From Sindora glabra (taxonomy: Eukaryota; Streptophyta; Magnoliopsida; Fabales; Fabaceae): a DNA stretch of 64,000 nucleotides. The stretch lies in NCBI GenBank assembly GCA_020226215.1, contig CM035227.1, positions 24,679,866 through 24,743,865 of the forward strand, written 5' to 3'. The translations under genes were made by a program, and so were the position numbers. The number at the start of each line of letters is the position of its first letter. Position 1 is the stretch's first letter. Below the pieces are notes generated by a model that worked only from the letters and a program-made list of their open reading frames with translations, was not told where the DNA came from and ran no database searches. Shown in pieces: positions 11,700-23,301 of the stretch.

Positions 11700-13136
11700 T
11701 GATTCACATTCACCGTTGAAATTTCTAACATTTCATCCATACTTTTTGGCCGCCCCTCGCATCTCTCCCTGGCGCCCGTAGACTCGCTGTGTCTATTCGT
11801 CAACAGGTCATTTTCGTCTCCATGCAAATCCACTAGCTAGTTGATTCAAGCATTGTACACTAGTTTCTTTTTTCAGTAAAATTCGAGTTTTTTTTTTAAA
11901 CTATAATCTGATTAAAATATATGAAATTTCTAAAAATTATGTGAAAAATATATAAAAAACATTTTAACAATTAATGAAAAAAACTTGATCCTTTACATAG
12001 TACTGGTACTGAGGCACTGTTGGTTAATTAGTGTTGCTGACATTATCTATCAAAACAAAGCTTAATCGTACTTCAACTTGCAATTTACATTGGATCTTGG
12101 ACTCATGTTTCGATTTACTATATCTCGTTTTCAAGAAAATCAATAATCGCGCTTCCCTTGATTTTTTAAAGGGCACTTCTTGGAGTATGAGTTTCAAAAT
12201 TAGCTGAGATCATAATTAAATATTTTTTAAATAATAATTTTTGAAAGAATAATATTATAAAAAATTCTATCTCTTTTGAATTTTTCGCCAATGAATTAAC
12301 TTTTCTTAAATTTTAAAATAAAATAAAACAAAAAATATAAATTTATAAAAGCGAAAACACAGTTGGCGGAACTCCCAAATAACTTTTTTATTGATAATCT
12401 TGATTTTAACCCGGTGGTGACCGTAGAAGTTACCTGTCTAATAGCCTAGCTTTTGTCTGACTCTCCGTCTTCTCGGGATGCAGAAACCACCGTCTCTCTT
12501 TGGCCTTCTCTCTCGTTTCACATTTCAGCATCATTGGTCTCTTCTACGCCGCTGCTCACGCTCTGCCCTACTTGTTGACATTTTCACAGCATCTCAACCA
12601 CGGTCTTCACTCTTCAGTGAAAATCAAAATGAGCTTTTTAATCTTATAACCCACCTTATTTCCACAGACCTATCCCTTTCCTAACGGAAGCCATTATTTT
12701 TGTTTGTTTGGACCTTTACCGACCATTCTTCTCATTCCCTTACTGTTTACTGACATAGTCAAAAGTACACTTCCCCCTGATCATGATCATTTTATAGAAA
12801 TATTCTATTTTGGAACGTTTAGTATACTTTCGGAATCCCCAAGTTGCTCGCCAAGTATAATCCTGGTTAGTGGTAGTCTGGCATGTATATCAAAGCAATA
12901 CTATAGCTCTGTTTTAATGTCTATCGCGAGTTTTTAGGTTGTCCATCATGGTGCTACCTATTGGCGAAAACACACTCCATTTTTCAGCATTTTTTTAATT
13001 ATATGCAGATGCAAAATTCTGTAACTTTTCCCACAAAATGAAGGGAAATGTTTCTTGCTCAAAGGTCTCACCTTGATGGCCTGAGTTAATATCTGCAGGG
13101 ATTCATTTTTATAAGTTCGTTCGTGTGGGGTTCTTA
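11700..13136 (+). promoter_or_regulatory. upstream region and probable spliced leader of the MSL gene
   Basis: Composition becomes less AT-rich in two blocks, about 11700-11830 and 12400-12700, as expected of promoter and 5' UTR DNA. TGCAG at 13094-13098 just before the coding start looks like a 3' splice site, so the leader probably contains an intron. The donor cannot be fixed. A 68-codon ATG open frame at 12478-12684 lies in the second block and would be an upstream ORF if that block is transcribed. No TATA box is convincing. Confidence 0.4.
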
Positions 13137-16095
13137 ATGGATGCTAAGCATCAAACTTCGAAAGGCGGCGAAGTTGGCATGACGGAGAAGAAAACTACTG
13201 ATGGAGGTGAAGTGGTTGTTGTTATTTCTGGCCAGCAGGCACAAAATGCTTCTGAAGAGAGCGGAGACTCCAAAGGGTCTTCTTCCAAAGTGACTCAATC
13301 TTTGCCTCCGAAGCAGGACAGGGCGGATTCGCCTCGGTCCACTGATCAGTTCTCTGCTGGTTATGGATCAAAGTCGCCATCTTTAAAAGGCGGTTCCCCT
13401 GAGATTTCAAAGTTCGCACCTAGCCCAAATAAGCCCCCTAAAGTTCCTATCGCAGTTGGGAACCTTACTCGAGGAAAGTCACTAACAAGGTCAGTGTTTT
13501 CCAAACCCAAATCAAGATTTGGTGAACAACCATATCCTGTTGATGTAACAATACTTGAAGACAATAACATCTCAACCTTGCAAGAACAGTTGGCCATTAC
13601 TTCACCATATAGGAACTCATTCAATAAGGCATCACCTATTAACAGGCCTGGAACTGTTAATAGGACCACATCCATCACTTCCATCACTCCTAAGACACCG
13701 TTGATGGCGTCTCCAGGGCCACCTGGAGAGGATGAGGATGAAATAATTTTCAAGAAAGTTGAATTGAGTAGAGAGAAGCGTAGGAAAGTGACGACCAAGG
13801 TTTTGGTTGAATGGATTGCATTTTGGTGCATTGCAGGGTGCTTGGTGGCTAGCCTCACAGTTGAGAAGCTGAAAAATTTAATGATTTGGGGTTTGGGGTT
13901 CTGGAAGTGGTGTGCGCTTCTGATGGTGATCTTTTTTGGTATGTTAGTGACCAATTGGTTCATGAAAATTATAGTCTTCTTGATTGAATTGAACTTTTTG
14001 CTAAGGAAAAAGGTGCTGTATTTTGTTCACGGACTGAAGAAAAGTGTTCAGGTCTTCATTTGGTTGTCTTTGGTTCTTCTTACATGGGTTCTGTTTATCA
14101 ATCGTGGGGTCAAGCGATCTGAACTTGCCATGAAAATTTTGAATGGCGTAACATGGACTCTTGTTTCTCTTCTTATTGGAGCTTTCTTGTGGTTGTTGAA
14201 GACATTGTTGCTAAAGATATTGGCATCAAATTTCCATGTCAAATCTTTCTTTGATAGAATTCAGGAATCGCTCTTCCATCAGTATATTCTCCAGACTCTT
14301 TCTGGACCTGCACTTATAGAGGAGGCTGAGAAGGTTGGGAGAACACCAAGCATTGGTCAATTTAGTTTCAGGAGTACAAAAGGTAAGGGAGGCACAAAGA
14401 AAGAAGTTATAGACATTGCAAAGCTTCAACAGATGAAACAAGAGAAAGTTTCTGCTTGGACCATGAAGATGTTGGTCGATGCAGTGACGAATTCAGGGCT
14501 TTCCACAATCTCTAATGTGCTAGATGAAAGTTTTGATGATGAAGGAATTGAACAAACTGACAAAGAAATCACAAATGAGATGGAAGCAATTGCTGCGGCC
14601 TATCACATTTTCAGGAATGTTGCTGCCCCTGATTGCTCGTAAGAATATTTTCACTCTTCTAAGATCTTGTGAATGTATTTCTCTTCTTGATCCTCTGTAT
14701 TTGTGATGGTTGTGCTTCTTTAATCTCATTTCATCATGACTAGGTACATTGATGCGGATGATCTAATGAGGTTCATGATCAAGGAAGAAGTGGCTTTGGT
14801 GTTTCCCTTATTTGAAGGAGCAGAGACTGGACGAATTGACAGAAAGGCTTTAACAAACTGGGTGGTAAGGGGTTTACACATGCGCTTCTAGGACTCTGTC
14901 TTAGTAACGAATAATTGATTTTCTGTTTATTCACGAAGGTGTCACTCATTAATGATTTTGAACATTTTTTTAAATAGGTGAAGGTCTATCAAGAGCGCAA
15001 AGTGTTGGCACACGCACTATGCGACACAAAAACGGCTGTAAAACAATTAAACAAGCTTGTGACTGCGCTGCTGGTGGTTGTGAACATAATAATCTGGCTC
15101 CTACTGATGGAGATTGCAACAACAAAAGTACTTGTATTCCTCTCATCACAGCTAGTACTTGCAGCTTTTATGTTTGGAAACACATGCAAAAATATATTTG
15201 AAGCCATCATCTTTGTGTTTGTAATGCACCCATTTGATGTTGGAGATCGATGTGTTGTTGATGGAGTTCAGGTAATTTGCACTAGCCAAAGAAAAATTTT
15301 TAGTAGTTTGAGTTCCATCTTAATGCTTTCTGATATTGTGGCAGCTGTTGGTTGAAGAAATGAATATATTGACAACAGTCTTCTTGAAGCTTGATAATGA
15401 GAAGGTTTACTATCCAAACTCAGTTTTGGCCACAAAACCCATTAGCAATTATTATAGAAGTCCAGATATGGGTGACGCTATAGAGTTCTCAATTGACTTT
15501 ATGACCCCAGTAGAGAGGATTGGGGCACTGAAAGAAAAGATAAAGAGGTGACCTAATTGTTACTGAGTTGCTAGACGCATAGATTCTTCATATTGCAAAT
15601 GCATTTTTGCTTGAAACTTGAATTGTACATTCTGCTGAACTGTGATTCTCATCTCACCTGCATTGCAAGCACTTTTTAGAAAAAGGAAAAAAAAAAAAAA
15701 AATTGTGGTTGCCAAGCAAGTGGAGCATTGCAGAATTGTCGAGCAATTTAAGCAACTCTTGTTGCTTTCTTCTTATTCTATCCTTGCATTTATTGATTGA
15801 TTTTTTCGAATGTTGTCTTTGTTCAATCAGGTTTTTGGAGAGAAATTTCCATCATTGGCATCCAAATCACAATGTAGTAGTGAAGGACATCGAAAATGTG
15901 AATAAGATTAAGATGGCTCTCTATGTTACCCACACTATGAATTTTCAAGACTTCGGGGAGAAGAACAAGCGGAGAACTGAACTGGTGATCGAACTAAAGA
16001 AAATATTTGAAGAGCTCAATATCAAATACAATCTTCTTCCTCAAGCTGTTCATATTAGCCATATAGGATCAGAAACAACTGAACTCAGAAGATGA
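13137..16095 (+). CDS. MSL10: mechanosensitive ion channel, MSL10-like
   Basis: Plant MscS-like channel of the plasma-membrane class. Five coding exons: 13137-14638, 14744-14864, 14978-15271, 15345-15547 and 15831-16095. All introns are GT/AG and the joined frame encodes 794 residues. The start is the first ATG (MDAKHQTS). A GTG twelve bases upstream is not used. A Ser/Pro/Lys-rich cytosolic N-terminus (about 1-215) contains PGPPGEDEDE. Hydrophobic helices follow near 222-242, 253-285, 304-322, 333-361, 571-588 and 592-624. The last of these runs into the MscS signature HPFDVGDRCVVDG (about 625-637) and the beta/alpha-beta domain, including KVYYPNSVL. The soluble stretch between helices 4 and 5 holds PSIGQFSFRS. 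Known family members open under membrane tension and pass anions, and MSL10 also promotes cell death through its N-terminus. The length is slightly above Arabidopsis MSL9/MSL10 (recalled as about 740). MSL9 and MSL10 cannot be separated here without a tree. Confidence 0.95.
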
Positions 16096-17109
16096 TTCCT
16101 GCTGATTGGTCTGCAATTATGCGCCTTCTCTCCTTGATCACTGATCAGCAAGTAACTTAGGTAGAAATAGGTTAGAATAGTTGACTGGATGGATTATATT
16201 AGACCTCAGGGAGTGTTGTTTAAGTGAAAAAGGTGCAAGGCCTCAAGGTTGATCCTCTTGATGTAAACAGTTCTATATATTTATGTGGATTGTGGATTCG
16301 TTAACGGGATCTATGATTACAAACTGGGTTGGTCTTGGTGGGAGAAAAATTAAAAAAAAAAAGTAATGAAGCGGCTAGTTGCCCGCATAGTTCGTTTTAC
16401 GTTGAGTTCACGATTCGAGAATTGTGGGTCCCTTGTTGTTAAAGAATACTTTGTTCAATTGGCATAAGGTAAAAGATCAAGCGAGGGAGGGCTCATAAAA
16501 AATTCTTCAACCGTGTTAAGCAGACCGCATAAAACCAAACAATATTTAATTACACATGTTTGATAATTGTTCCGTTGTAACCATTAAAAAAATAAAAAAA
16601 AATAATAAATTGCATTGGGATATTACTTTTTGGATTTTCTTTTCAAGAGATACTAGTGTTTATTTTTATTTTAAAGGGGAATCATTATTATATTTTTAAA
16701 ATTATTTTTTATATTCATTCTTTATATTTGAGATTTTTTGGTTATTTTCCATCAATTTTAATGCTTTGTGTTTATTTTGAATTTCGATCATTATTCGGTG
16801 TTTACAGTTGATTGATCTCCTCTATTTTTCAATCATTATTATATTTGTTGATTTTTTTTTTCGATTACTATTACGTAATTATAATTTTTTGTAAACAGAA
16901 TATTATTTGTTGCTCATATTTAAGTATAGGGGGTGAAATTGTGGTATTGAAAATTAACATTGGTATAAACATTTTGGTATTGATTGATTTTAAGATTCTT
17001 TTACCATATTTGTTATTTCATGCAACCAATACTATTAATAATATAATATACACATTGTGAGATTTATTTTTAATAAAAGTTGCATTTATAAATGGAGTTA
17101 AAAAAAGGA
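16096..17109. other. 3' flank of the MSL gene, then AT-rich DNA
   Basis: The first 200-300 bases are probably 3' UTR. The rest is AT-rich. An 82-codon hydrophobic open frame at 16812-17060 has the T-rich composition of its surroundings and no recognisable similarity. Confidence 0.4.
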
Positions 17110-18070
17110 AGTCCTTTCATGTCGTCAATAATAAAATTGCTAAAAAAAACATAATATTGTTTGTAAGTTAAATAGAAATATGTTTGACTTTTCAAATAAT
17201 AACATTAATTAAAAATTTAAAATAATTAAATAAATATATTCTCATTAATAATAAAATTATTAAAGAACAGTATGTTATTATTTGCAGATCAAATAATAAT
17301 ATGTTGTTATTTGGTATCCAAACAGTAATATCAATAAAAAATTTAAAATAAATGAATAAATCAAGTCTCATTAATAACTAAATTACAAAAGAATAATATG
17401 TTACTATTTGATTTTTAAATAATAATCAAGTCTCATTAACATGTTGTTTAATATCTAGACAGTAACATCAATAAAAAATTTAAAATAAATAGATAAATTA
17501 AATTTTATTAATAATTAAAATATCAAATAATAGTATGTTACTATTTGGTCTCCAAATAATAATATCAACTAAAAATTTAAAATAATTAAATAAATATATT
17601 TTTATTAATAACAAAACTGTCAAAGACTAACATATTACTATTTATAGGTTAAATAGTAACATGTTACTATTTGGTATCCAGACAGTAATATTAACAAAAA
17701 ATTTAAAATAAATGAATAAATCAAATTTTATTAACAATCAAATTGTCAAAGAACAACACTACTATTTTGTTTATAAACAGTAACATCAATAAAAAATTTA
17801 AAATAATTAGACAAATGTATTTGTATTAACAATAAAATAACTAAAGAACAATATATTACTATTTATAAATTAAATAGTAATATGTTGTTATTTGATCTCT
17901 AAATAATAACATGAATAAAAAATTTAAAATAAATGAACAAATCAAGTTATTCTAATAACCAAACTACTAAAGATTGATAGGTTATTATTTGCAGACTAAA
18001 CAGTAATATATAAAAAAATTCAAAATAATTAGACAAATGAATTTTCATTAATAACAAAATTGCTAAAAAA
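17110..18070. repeat. dimeric tandem array, A/B units, about 222-bp period
   Basis: The motif AAAAATTTAAAATA recurs at about 17211, 17336, 17474, 17571, 17696, 17792, 17917 and 18014. Spacings are 125, 138, 97, 125, 96, 125 and 97. Two unit types are distinguishable just after the motif, AATTARAYAAATRTATT (A) and AATGAATAAATCAA-like (B), in the order A-B-B-A-B-A-B-A. Most of the array is therefore a higher-order dimer of about 222 bp. Shared segments such as TATGTTACTATTTGG lie between the motifs. Confidence 0.8.
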
Positions 18071-18775
18071 CATGCAATTAAATAAATAAAAATAACGAAG
18101 ACAATGTCGAAGAAAATGATATGAAATAATATAAGTTGGATAACAGTAATTTATCGCCAATAACATAATACAACTCATGACATTTGATGGCTTATCATTT
18201 GTAATTGAATTTGATTTATCCAGTTGCTTCATAGGGACTATTTGGCGATCATATAGGATTTGACAGTTTCTGTTTCAATGCTTTCGTTAGTTTCATAACG
18301 TATTATAAATGTGTCATTTAAGTCTTCTGAGTTTTGTAATAATTTATTGTTTGAGGGTGGATTTAAATGAAAGAAAGTGGGCTTGAGGTATTTTGTTGTA
18401 ATAAATTACAATAAATAGTATTGGCCTGATTTTTTCCTTTAGAAAAGAATTTAATTTTTGGTTATGTTGGTGGTTTAGTTTCATGTCCAAGTAGAATTGT
18501 GATCAATCGAAATTATTACTATTTTCTTGTATAATTATCACCATTTTGTTATTTTAATTTACTTTATTATCATTTTATCATTTACTTGCAAGCTTATCCA
18601 TCCTTCCTTTCCTTATTTTAAACTCAATCACATTAACTCTACAACTTTGTTGCCACAACATGAATTGCTTTCATTTTCATTTTTATTTTATGAGAGATTC
18701 TTACCTACATTTTTTTGTCATATTGCTTGATATTCATAATAGTATTAGATAAAGATTAAAGTTAGATGGAGAAAT
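18071..18775. other. AT-rich intergenic DNA, nothing recognised
   Basis: Slightly more complex sequence than its surroundings, but no supported coding or RNA feature. Confidence 0.45.
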
Positions 18776-18778
18776 TAA

Positions 18779-19016
18779 TGATTTGTTTGGAATGGGAGAA
18801 AGAAAATAGGGGGAAAAGAAAAATTTATACCTTTTTCTCTTCTCTTGTTTGGTTAAAGAGAAAAGAGGGTAGAAAGAAAAAGAAAAAGAAAAATATATGA
18901 TTATAGTTTTCTTAAACTTTTAAATTTTTAAATTTTCTCTTTCTTCTTTTCTCTTCAATTCAAATTTAAAAAATTTCTCTTCCCTCCCCCTTTATTCTCC
19001 TCTACTAAACAAAGGG
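18779..19016. mobile_element. Tourist-like MITE (238 bp)
   Basis: Left end TGATTTGTTTGG and right end, inverted, CCCTTTGTTTAG are imperfect inverted repeats flanked by TAA on both sides (18776-18778, 19017-19019). Purine-rich GAGAAAGAAAATAGG-type sequence follows the left end, and the pyrimidine complement precedes the right end. As in the larger element at 8532, the terminal GTTTGGTT motif recurs inside the left end (near 18848). The two elements appear to belong to one family. Confidence 0.6.
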
Positions 19017-19852
19017 TAAATGTTGCTAATAATTATTTATTATTTTCTTTTAAGTTTTTTATAAAAAAATAATAATAAAATTTATTCAAAAAAATTACCT
19101 CTTTCGATATTGAATATTATTCCTTCTAATTTTAAAAATTTAAAAGTCATCTTTTTAATTTTTATAGAATTTAAAATTGATACTTATTATTCATTTAATT
19201 AATTACTTTATCAAATAATGTAACCTTTTCATGATTTTTTAATTAATTTTTTTTATTTTTCATATATAATTTTTTATTATATAATTAAAAATTAAATTAG
19301 ATATAAGGAATTTTAATTAAATACTTGTATATCAAGTGTAGATTGTATGCAAAAAGATAATAAAATTAATTAACATTTTAATATGTTGTGATTCTTGCTT
19401 AAAAGTTTCATAAAAATTATATAATTTGATAAAGTAATTATTTAAGTAAATAATATGTGTTAATTTTAAGTTTTTAAAATTGAAAGTGGAAAAATATATT
19501 TACCTTAATATTAAAAAGGGTATTTTGCTTACGTTCTCTTATCACTTTGCCTAAAATACATGTAACTTTCTATATTATATCTTATGAATTAGAAGTTTGT
19601 ACTATTTTAAAATGTGCAATTAAATATTTAAATTATACAAGTTGCGCAAAAAATTGTTATTTTTTTTTAAATCCTCAATAGTAAAAAAGGTTGTAACCAT
19701 TATTTTTTTTATTGTGTTTAATTGGTAAATAAATGAATAGGTTAAATATTGGACATATATATGTAAGGATTAAGAATTAAATCTTGAATATTATAGAAGG
19801 TACAAAACATTTATGGGGCATCAAATACCACATGAGTCAAAAGTTTTTAGCC
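19017..19852. other. AT-rich intergenic DNA, nothing recognised
   Basis: Low-complexity A/T-rich sequence only. Confidence 0.45.
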
Positions 19853-20380
19853 TTTTTTTTAATGTGTTTGATTGTACAAAAATTAACCTTTCAAAATTAG
19901 ATTTATAATCAAAATTGATTCAAAATTCAAAAATTAGAAATAATAATTTTTAATTTCAAAATCAATAATTGAATATTAATTTATAATAATTTTAAAATTA
20001 ATTATTCTTTATCAATTACATTCAAAATTATTTCTTATAAAAAATTTAAAAAATGTTTCATCTTTTAATTTACTTCATTCCATTCTATCTTGAGATCATT
20101 AAAAAATTGTACTCGTAATAAAGAAAATTAATCTAGATCAGACGAAGTAAATAATGAAATAATTTTTTAAGTGGTTTCGCATAAGAAATAATTTTGAATA
20201 TAATTGATTATGAATAATTAATTTAAAAAATGATTATAAATTACTATTTTATATTTAACAATACTTAATCGTTGACTTCAAAATTGAAAATTATTATATC
20301 CAATTTTTAATTTACAATTAGTTTGGATTATAAAATTGATTTTGAAACATTAATTTTCATGCAACCAAGCACATTAAAAA
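19853..20380. mobile_element. MITE with long terminal inverted repeats
   Basis: The left end reads TTTTTTAATGTGTTTGATTG and continues AAAATTAAC.TTTCAAAAT. The right end, inverted, reads TTTTTTAATGTGCTTGGTTG and continues AAAATTAATGTTTCAAAAT. The match runs for about 60 bases with scattered changes. The interior is AT-rich and non-coding. The exact boundary is uncertain by a few bases because A/T runs flank both ends, so the target duplication and superfamily are unresolved. A hAT element starts only about 50 bp further on. Confidence 0.6.
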
Positions 20381-20433
20381 AATAATAATAAAAGCTTTTA
20401 CCGTTAAGGATTTAAAAAAAGGAAAAAATGGAG

Positions 20434-21856
20434 CAGGACCGTGTCTTTGGATAGGCAAGTAAGGCACTTGCCTTATGCCCCACTTATAATTTTTTTTATT
20501 TTATATAGTCATTGAATAATTAGTTGAATTTCAAATCCAATAGTAATTACTTTCTTTGAAATTATTTATATAGTTATTAACATTGATTATACAATTTACA
20601 ACTAGTTGAAAATAAATAAGAATTTATTTTCTAATTAGTTGTAGATTTTTGTATGACTATATAAAATAAATGACTAATGACTATAAAAAAATTAGTTATA
20701 CATTAGTGATCTAACAATAATTACTCTCTTTAAGGTTATTTCCTAATTAGTTATAGATTTTTTGTATGACTATATAAAATAAATAACTAATGACTACAAA
20801 AAAAAATAGTTATACGTTTGTAATCCAACAATAATTACTCTCTTTGAGATTATTTCGTATTTAGTTTCATATTTGCACATTATTACTAATTAAGAATTTT
20901 CAATATTATAATTTATAATGGTCATTTTTTTATTTATATATTCCATAGATTTTCAATATTTTCTCTTCAAAATTTCTTCACTCTCACATTTTGTTTACTC
21001 TTTTCACTCTTATCTTCATATTTTTTTAAAGTAAAATTTTAAAATAAATTAATATCAAATTGTTGCAATAGATAGTACGACGTGCAATTTTCTTTATTTC
21101 TAAGTTTTCAGGTTCTATCATTTCATCATTTTTTTATTTACTTTGCACTTTTATTTTATTTATATTTTTTTATTATTGTTGTTATTTTATTTTATTTTTA
21201 TACTTTGTCCCAATAGAAGATATTAAATAGAAGGTATGAATGTGACTTTAAAAAATTAAAGAAAAACTTTGGATATGAAACAATCTTTGATTTTTTATTT
21301 AAATCTCAAAAATTTAAAACTTTGGATAAGGATCAATTGAAAAAATATTGTATTAATCTTGAAAAACTTTTAAGTTTTAGTGAAAATTTTGATATTGATG
21401 GTCTTAATTTATTTTTAAAATTGAAGGTATTAAGAAAAGTGTTAATAGAAGAAATTAATACTCCAATAGAAGTATTAAAGTATATTAAAAGATTAGATTT
21501 ATTTTCAAATGCATGCATTATTTATAGAATATTATTGACAATATTTATAATAATTGTTATTGCTAAGAGAAGTTTCTCAAAATTAAAATTACTTAAATCC
21601 AATCTGAGATCAACTATATTATAAGATAAATTAAATGGATTAACCATATTATCTATTGAGAGTGAAATATTAGAATTACTTAATTATAAAATTTTGATAA
21701 GTAATTTTGTAACTCAAAAAATTAAAAAAATAATATAAAAATTTAATAATTTATATTATATTAGTTAAAAAAATAATATGAAAATTTGATAATTTATATT
21801 ATATTAAACCCCTTTAATAATTTTGCCTAAGGTTCCAAAATATCTAGACGCCTCTG
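20434..21856 (+). mobile_element. hAT transposon, deleted and decayed, with perfect 8-bp target duplication
   Basis: The element starts CAGGACCGTG and ends GACGCCTCTG, giving CAG...CTG termini, and is flanked by AAATGGAG on both sides (20426-20433 and 21857-21864). The left subterminal region (GGCAAGTAAGGCACTTGCC) and the right one (TTTTGCCTAAGGTTCC) are typical of hAT elements carrying a TTF-type transposase. At 1423 bp it is far shorter than an autonomous copy. Only the C-terminal part of a transposase frame survives, so it is an internal deletion derivative. Confidence 0.88.
21217..21738 (+). pseudogene. hAT transposase remnant (C-terminal dimerisation region)
   Basis: One frame is open from about 21217 to a TAA at 21622-21624 and continues in the same frame to 21738. 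It contains the diagnostic AKRSFSKLKLLKSNLRS stretch, equivalent to the AERSFSKLKLIKTYLRS block of the hAT dimerisation domain. After the stop it continues with KLNGLTILSIE, also part of that domain. The N-terminal DNA-binding zinc finger and the catalytic residues are missing. The internal stop and the missing N-terminal half make it non-functional. It lies wholly inside the element with intact termini. Confidence 0.85.
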
Positions 21857-21864
21857 AAATGGAG

Positions 21865-22722
21865 AAAACTTTCTATATAATTAATTATACATTTTAAAAT
21901 ATTATAAACTTCTTATATTTGTGGTGTAATATGTGATTATATATATTTGGGACAAAATAAAAATAGCATAAAAGAAAATCATTTTTACTATTATTCTAAA
22001 TAAAACCTCAAAAACAAATCATAAACAGCTATTAGTGGTGTCATTTTTGCCACGTAGGTTTAATATATGCTTAGTACCATTGAGTACAATAAAGAAGTGT
22101 ACTCAAGAATTCTCCGGAATTTTATCTCCATCTTTCTCTCACTTCCACAATTTCTCTCTCCTCTATGAACAAATACTGCAACTTAAAATTTCAAGTTCAA
22201 GCTCTTCATTTTTTATGAATATATTATGGTAATTTACTTTTAATCCAAGATCTATTATCCAATTAGTAGAACATCTGTGATTCCTACGGTTGCAATTTAA
22301 AAATATTCCTAGAAGCAAGTCATTTTTTTTTTTACCCATAATAAAATTACGTGCTTTTCCATCTCAATGAATAATAACCACTGTAAACCAATTAAACCGG
22401 TTGAAATGTTTTTATAATTTCAACCGTCATTAGGCTATTGCTAGGGAGGACAAGGATTTTCTAAGGTGCAGAAAGCACTTCAGAAAAAAAAGTGCTTTAT
22501 TACATTCATTCCAAAATTAATAATTTATAAAAAAATTATGAATAATTGATTTTGAAATCAATAATACTTTTAAAATACTTTTTACACTTTAAAAAATTTC
22601 AATTTTGCTAGGTATGTGGTTAATGATTTCTACCTCCGCCTCTGACAAGGCCCATGTTGCGTGAAAATGGCTTGTATACCATGACATTCAAGCGACAAGA
22701 CGGAAAAATTTTAATATACTGC
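21865..22722. other. intergenic DNA upstream of psbX
   Basis: Mostly AT-rich. A segment from about 22437 to 22617 is bounded by TTGCTAGG-like sequence at both ends and may be a small old insertion, but no inverted repeat or target duplication was convincing. Confidence 0.35.
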
Positions 22723-23022
22723 TGCACTAAGGTACTGTACCTTATCCGTGGAGTATAATAGAATTTTTTGATAAGAAGGGATCCTAGGTGTAATTGGACC
22801 AGTCCCAGATGATAACCTAATCTCCGAATCCCAGGAGCACAATCTGCCACATAGGAGAACCTACAGATGCCACGTCAGCTGAAAATCTCTAGTTTCCCCT
22901 ACATCTCATCCCCCAACTTCTCCATCTAGTATCTAAGTCCATCCCACTCAAACTGGATCCCAGAACTTTCAGCAGACCAGGTAAGCAAATTCATACTCCA
23001 ATGGCTTCGGTTTCAATGGTTT
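22723..23022 (+). repeat. upstream copy of a tandem duplication of the psbX promoter, leader and first 8 codons
   Basis: This 300-bp unit is followed directly by a second copy starting at 23023. The copies differ by about eleven substitutions and one inserted base, so they are about 96% alike. It carries a GATAAG I-box at 22770, an ACGT core (CCACGTCAGC) near 22870, a consensus donor CAG|GTAAGC at 22978-22986 and the psbX ATG at 23001. The coding copy runs eight codons (MASVSMVL) before the junction introduces His and TAA at 23028-23030. It is a 5' fragment, not a gene. Transcripts from this copy would carry a nine-codon ORF upstream of the true start. Confidence 0.92.
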
Positions 23023-23301
23023 TGCACTAAGGTACTGTAGCTTACCCGTGGAGTATAATAGAATTTTTCGATAAGAAGGGATCCTAGGTGTAATTGGACC
23101 AGTCCCAGATGATAACCTTATCTCCGAATCTCAGGAGCACAATCTGCCACATGGGATAACCTACAGGTGCCACGTCAGCTGAAAATCTCTAGTTTCCCCT
23201 TTCATCTCATCCCCCAACTTCTCCATCGAGTATCTAAGTCCATCCCACTCAAACTGGATCCCAGAACTTTCAGCAGACCAGGTAAGCAGATTCATACTCC
23301 A
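23023..23301 (+). promoter_or_regulatory. proximal psbX promoter and leader (second copy)
   Basis: The second copy of the duplicated unit joins directly to the intact gene. It holds GATAAG at 23070, TGATAACCTTATC near 23110 (two GATA cores in opposite orientation), and CCACGTCAGC near 23170, about 130 bp before the ATG. I-box/GATA and ACGT elements together are the usual light-responsive combination in photosynthesis genes. A pyrimidine-rich stretch (TTTCCCCTTTCATCTC, near 23193) may mark the initiation region. There is no well-placed TATA box, which is common for photosystem genes. The consensus donor CAG|GTAAGC is retained just before the ATG. Confidence 0.7.

Noticed and set aside
13125..13136. 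A start four codons upstream of the MSL ATG
   Set aside because: It is a GTG. The first ATG in frame is 13137, which fits a plant nuclear gene.
23167..23301. N-terminal extension of PsbX by 45 codons
   Set aside because: It begins with GTG and lies in the duplicated promoter/leader unit. The known transit peptide starts MAS at 23302.
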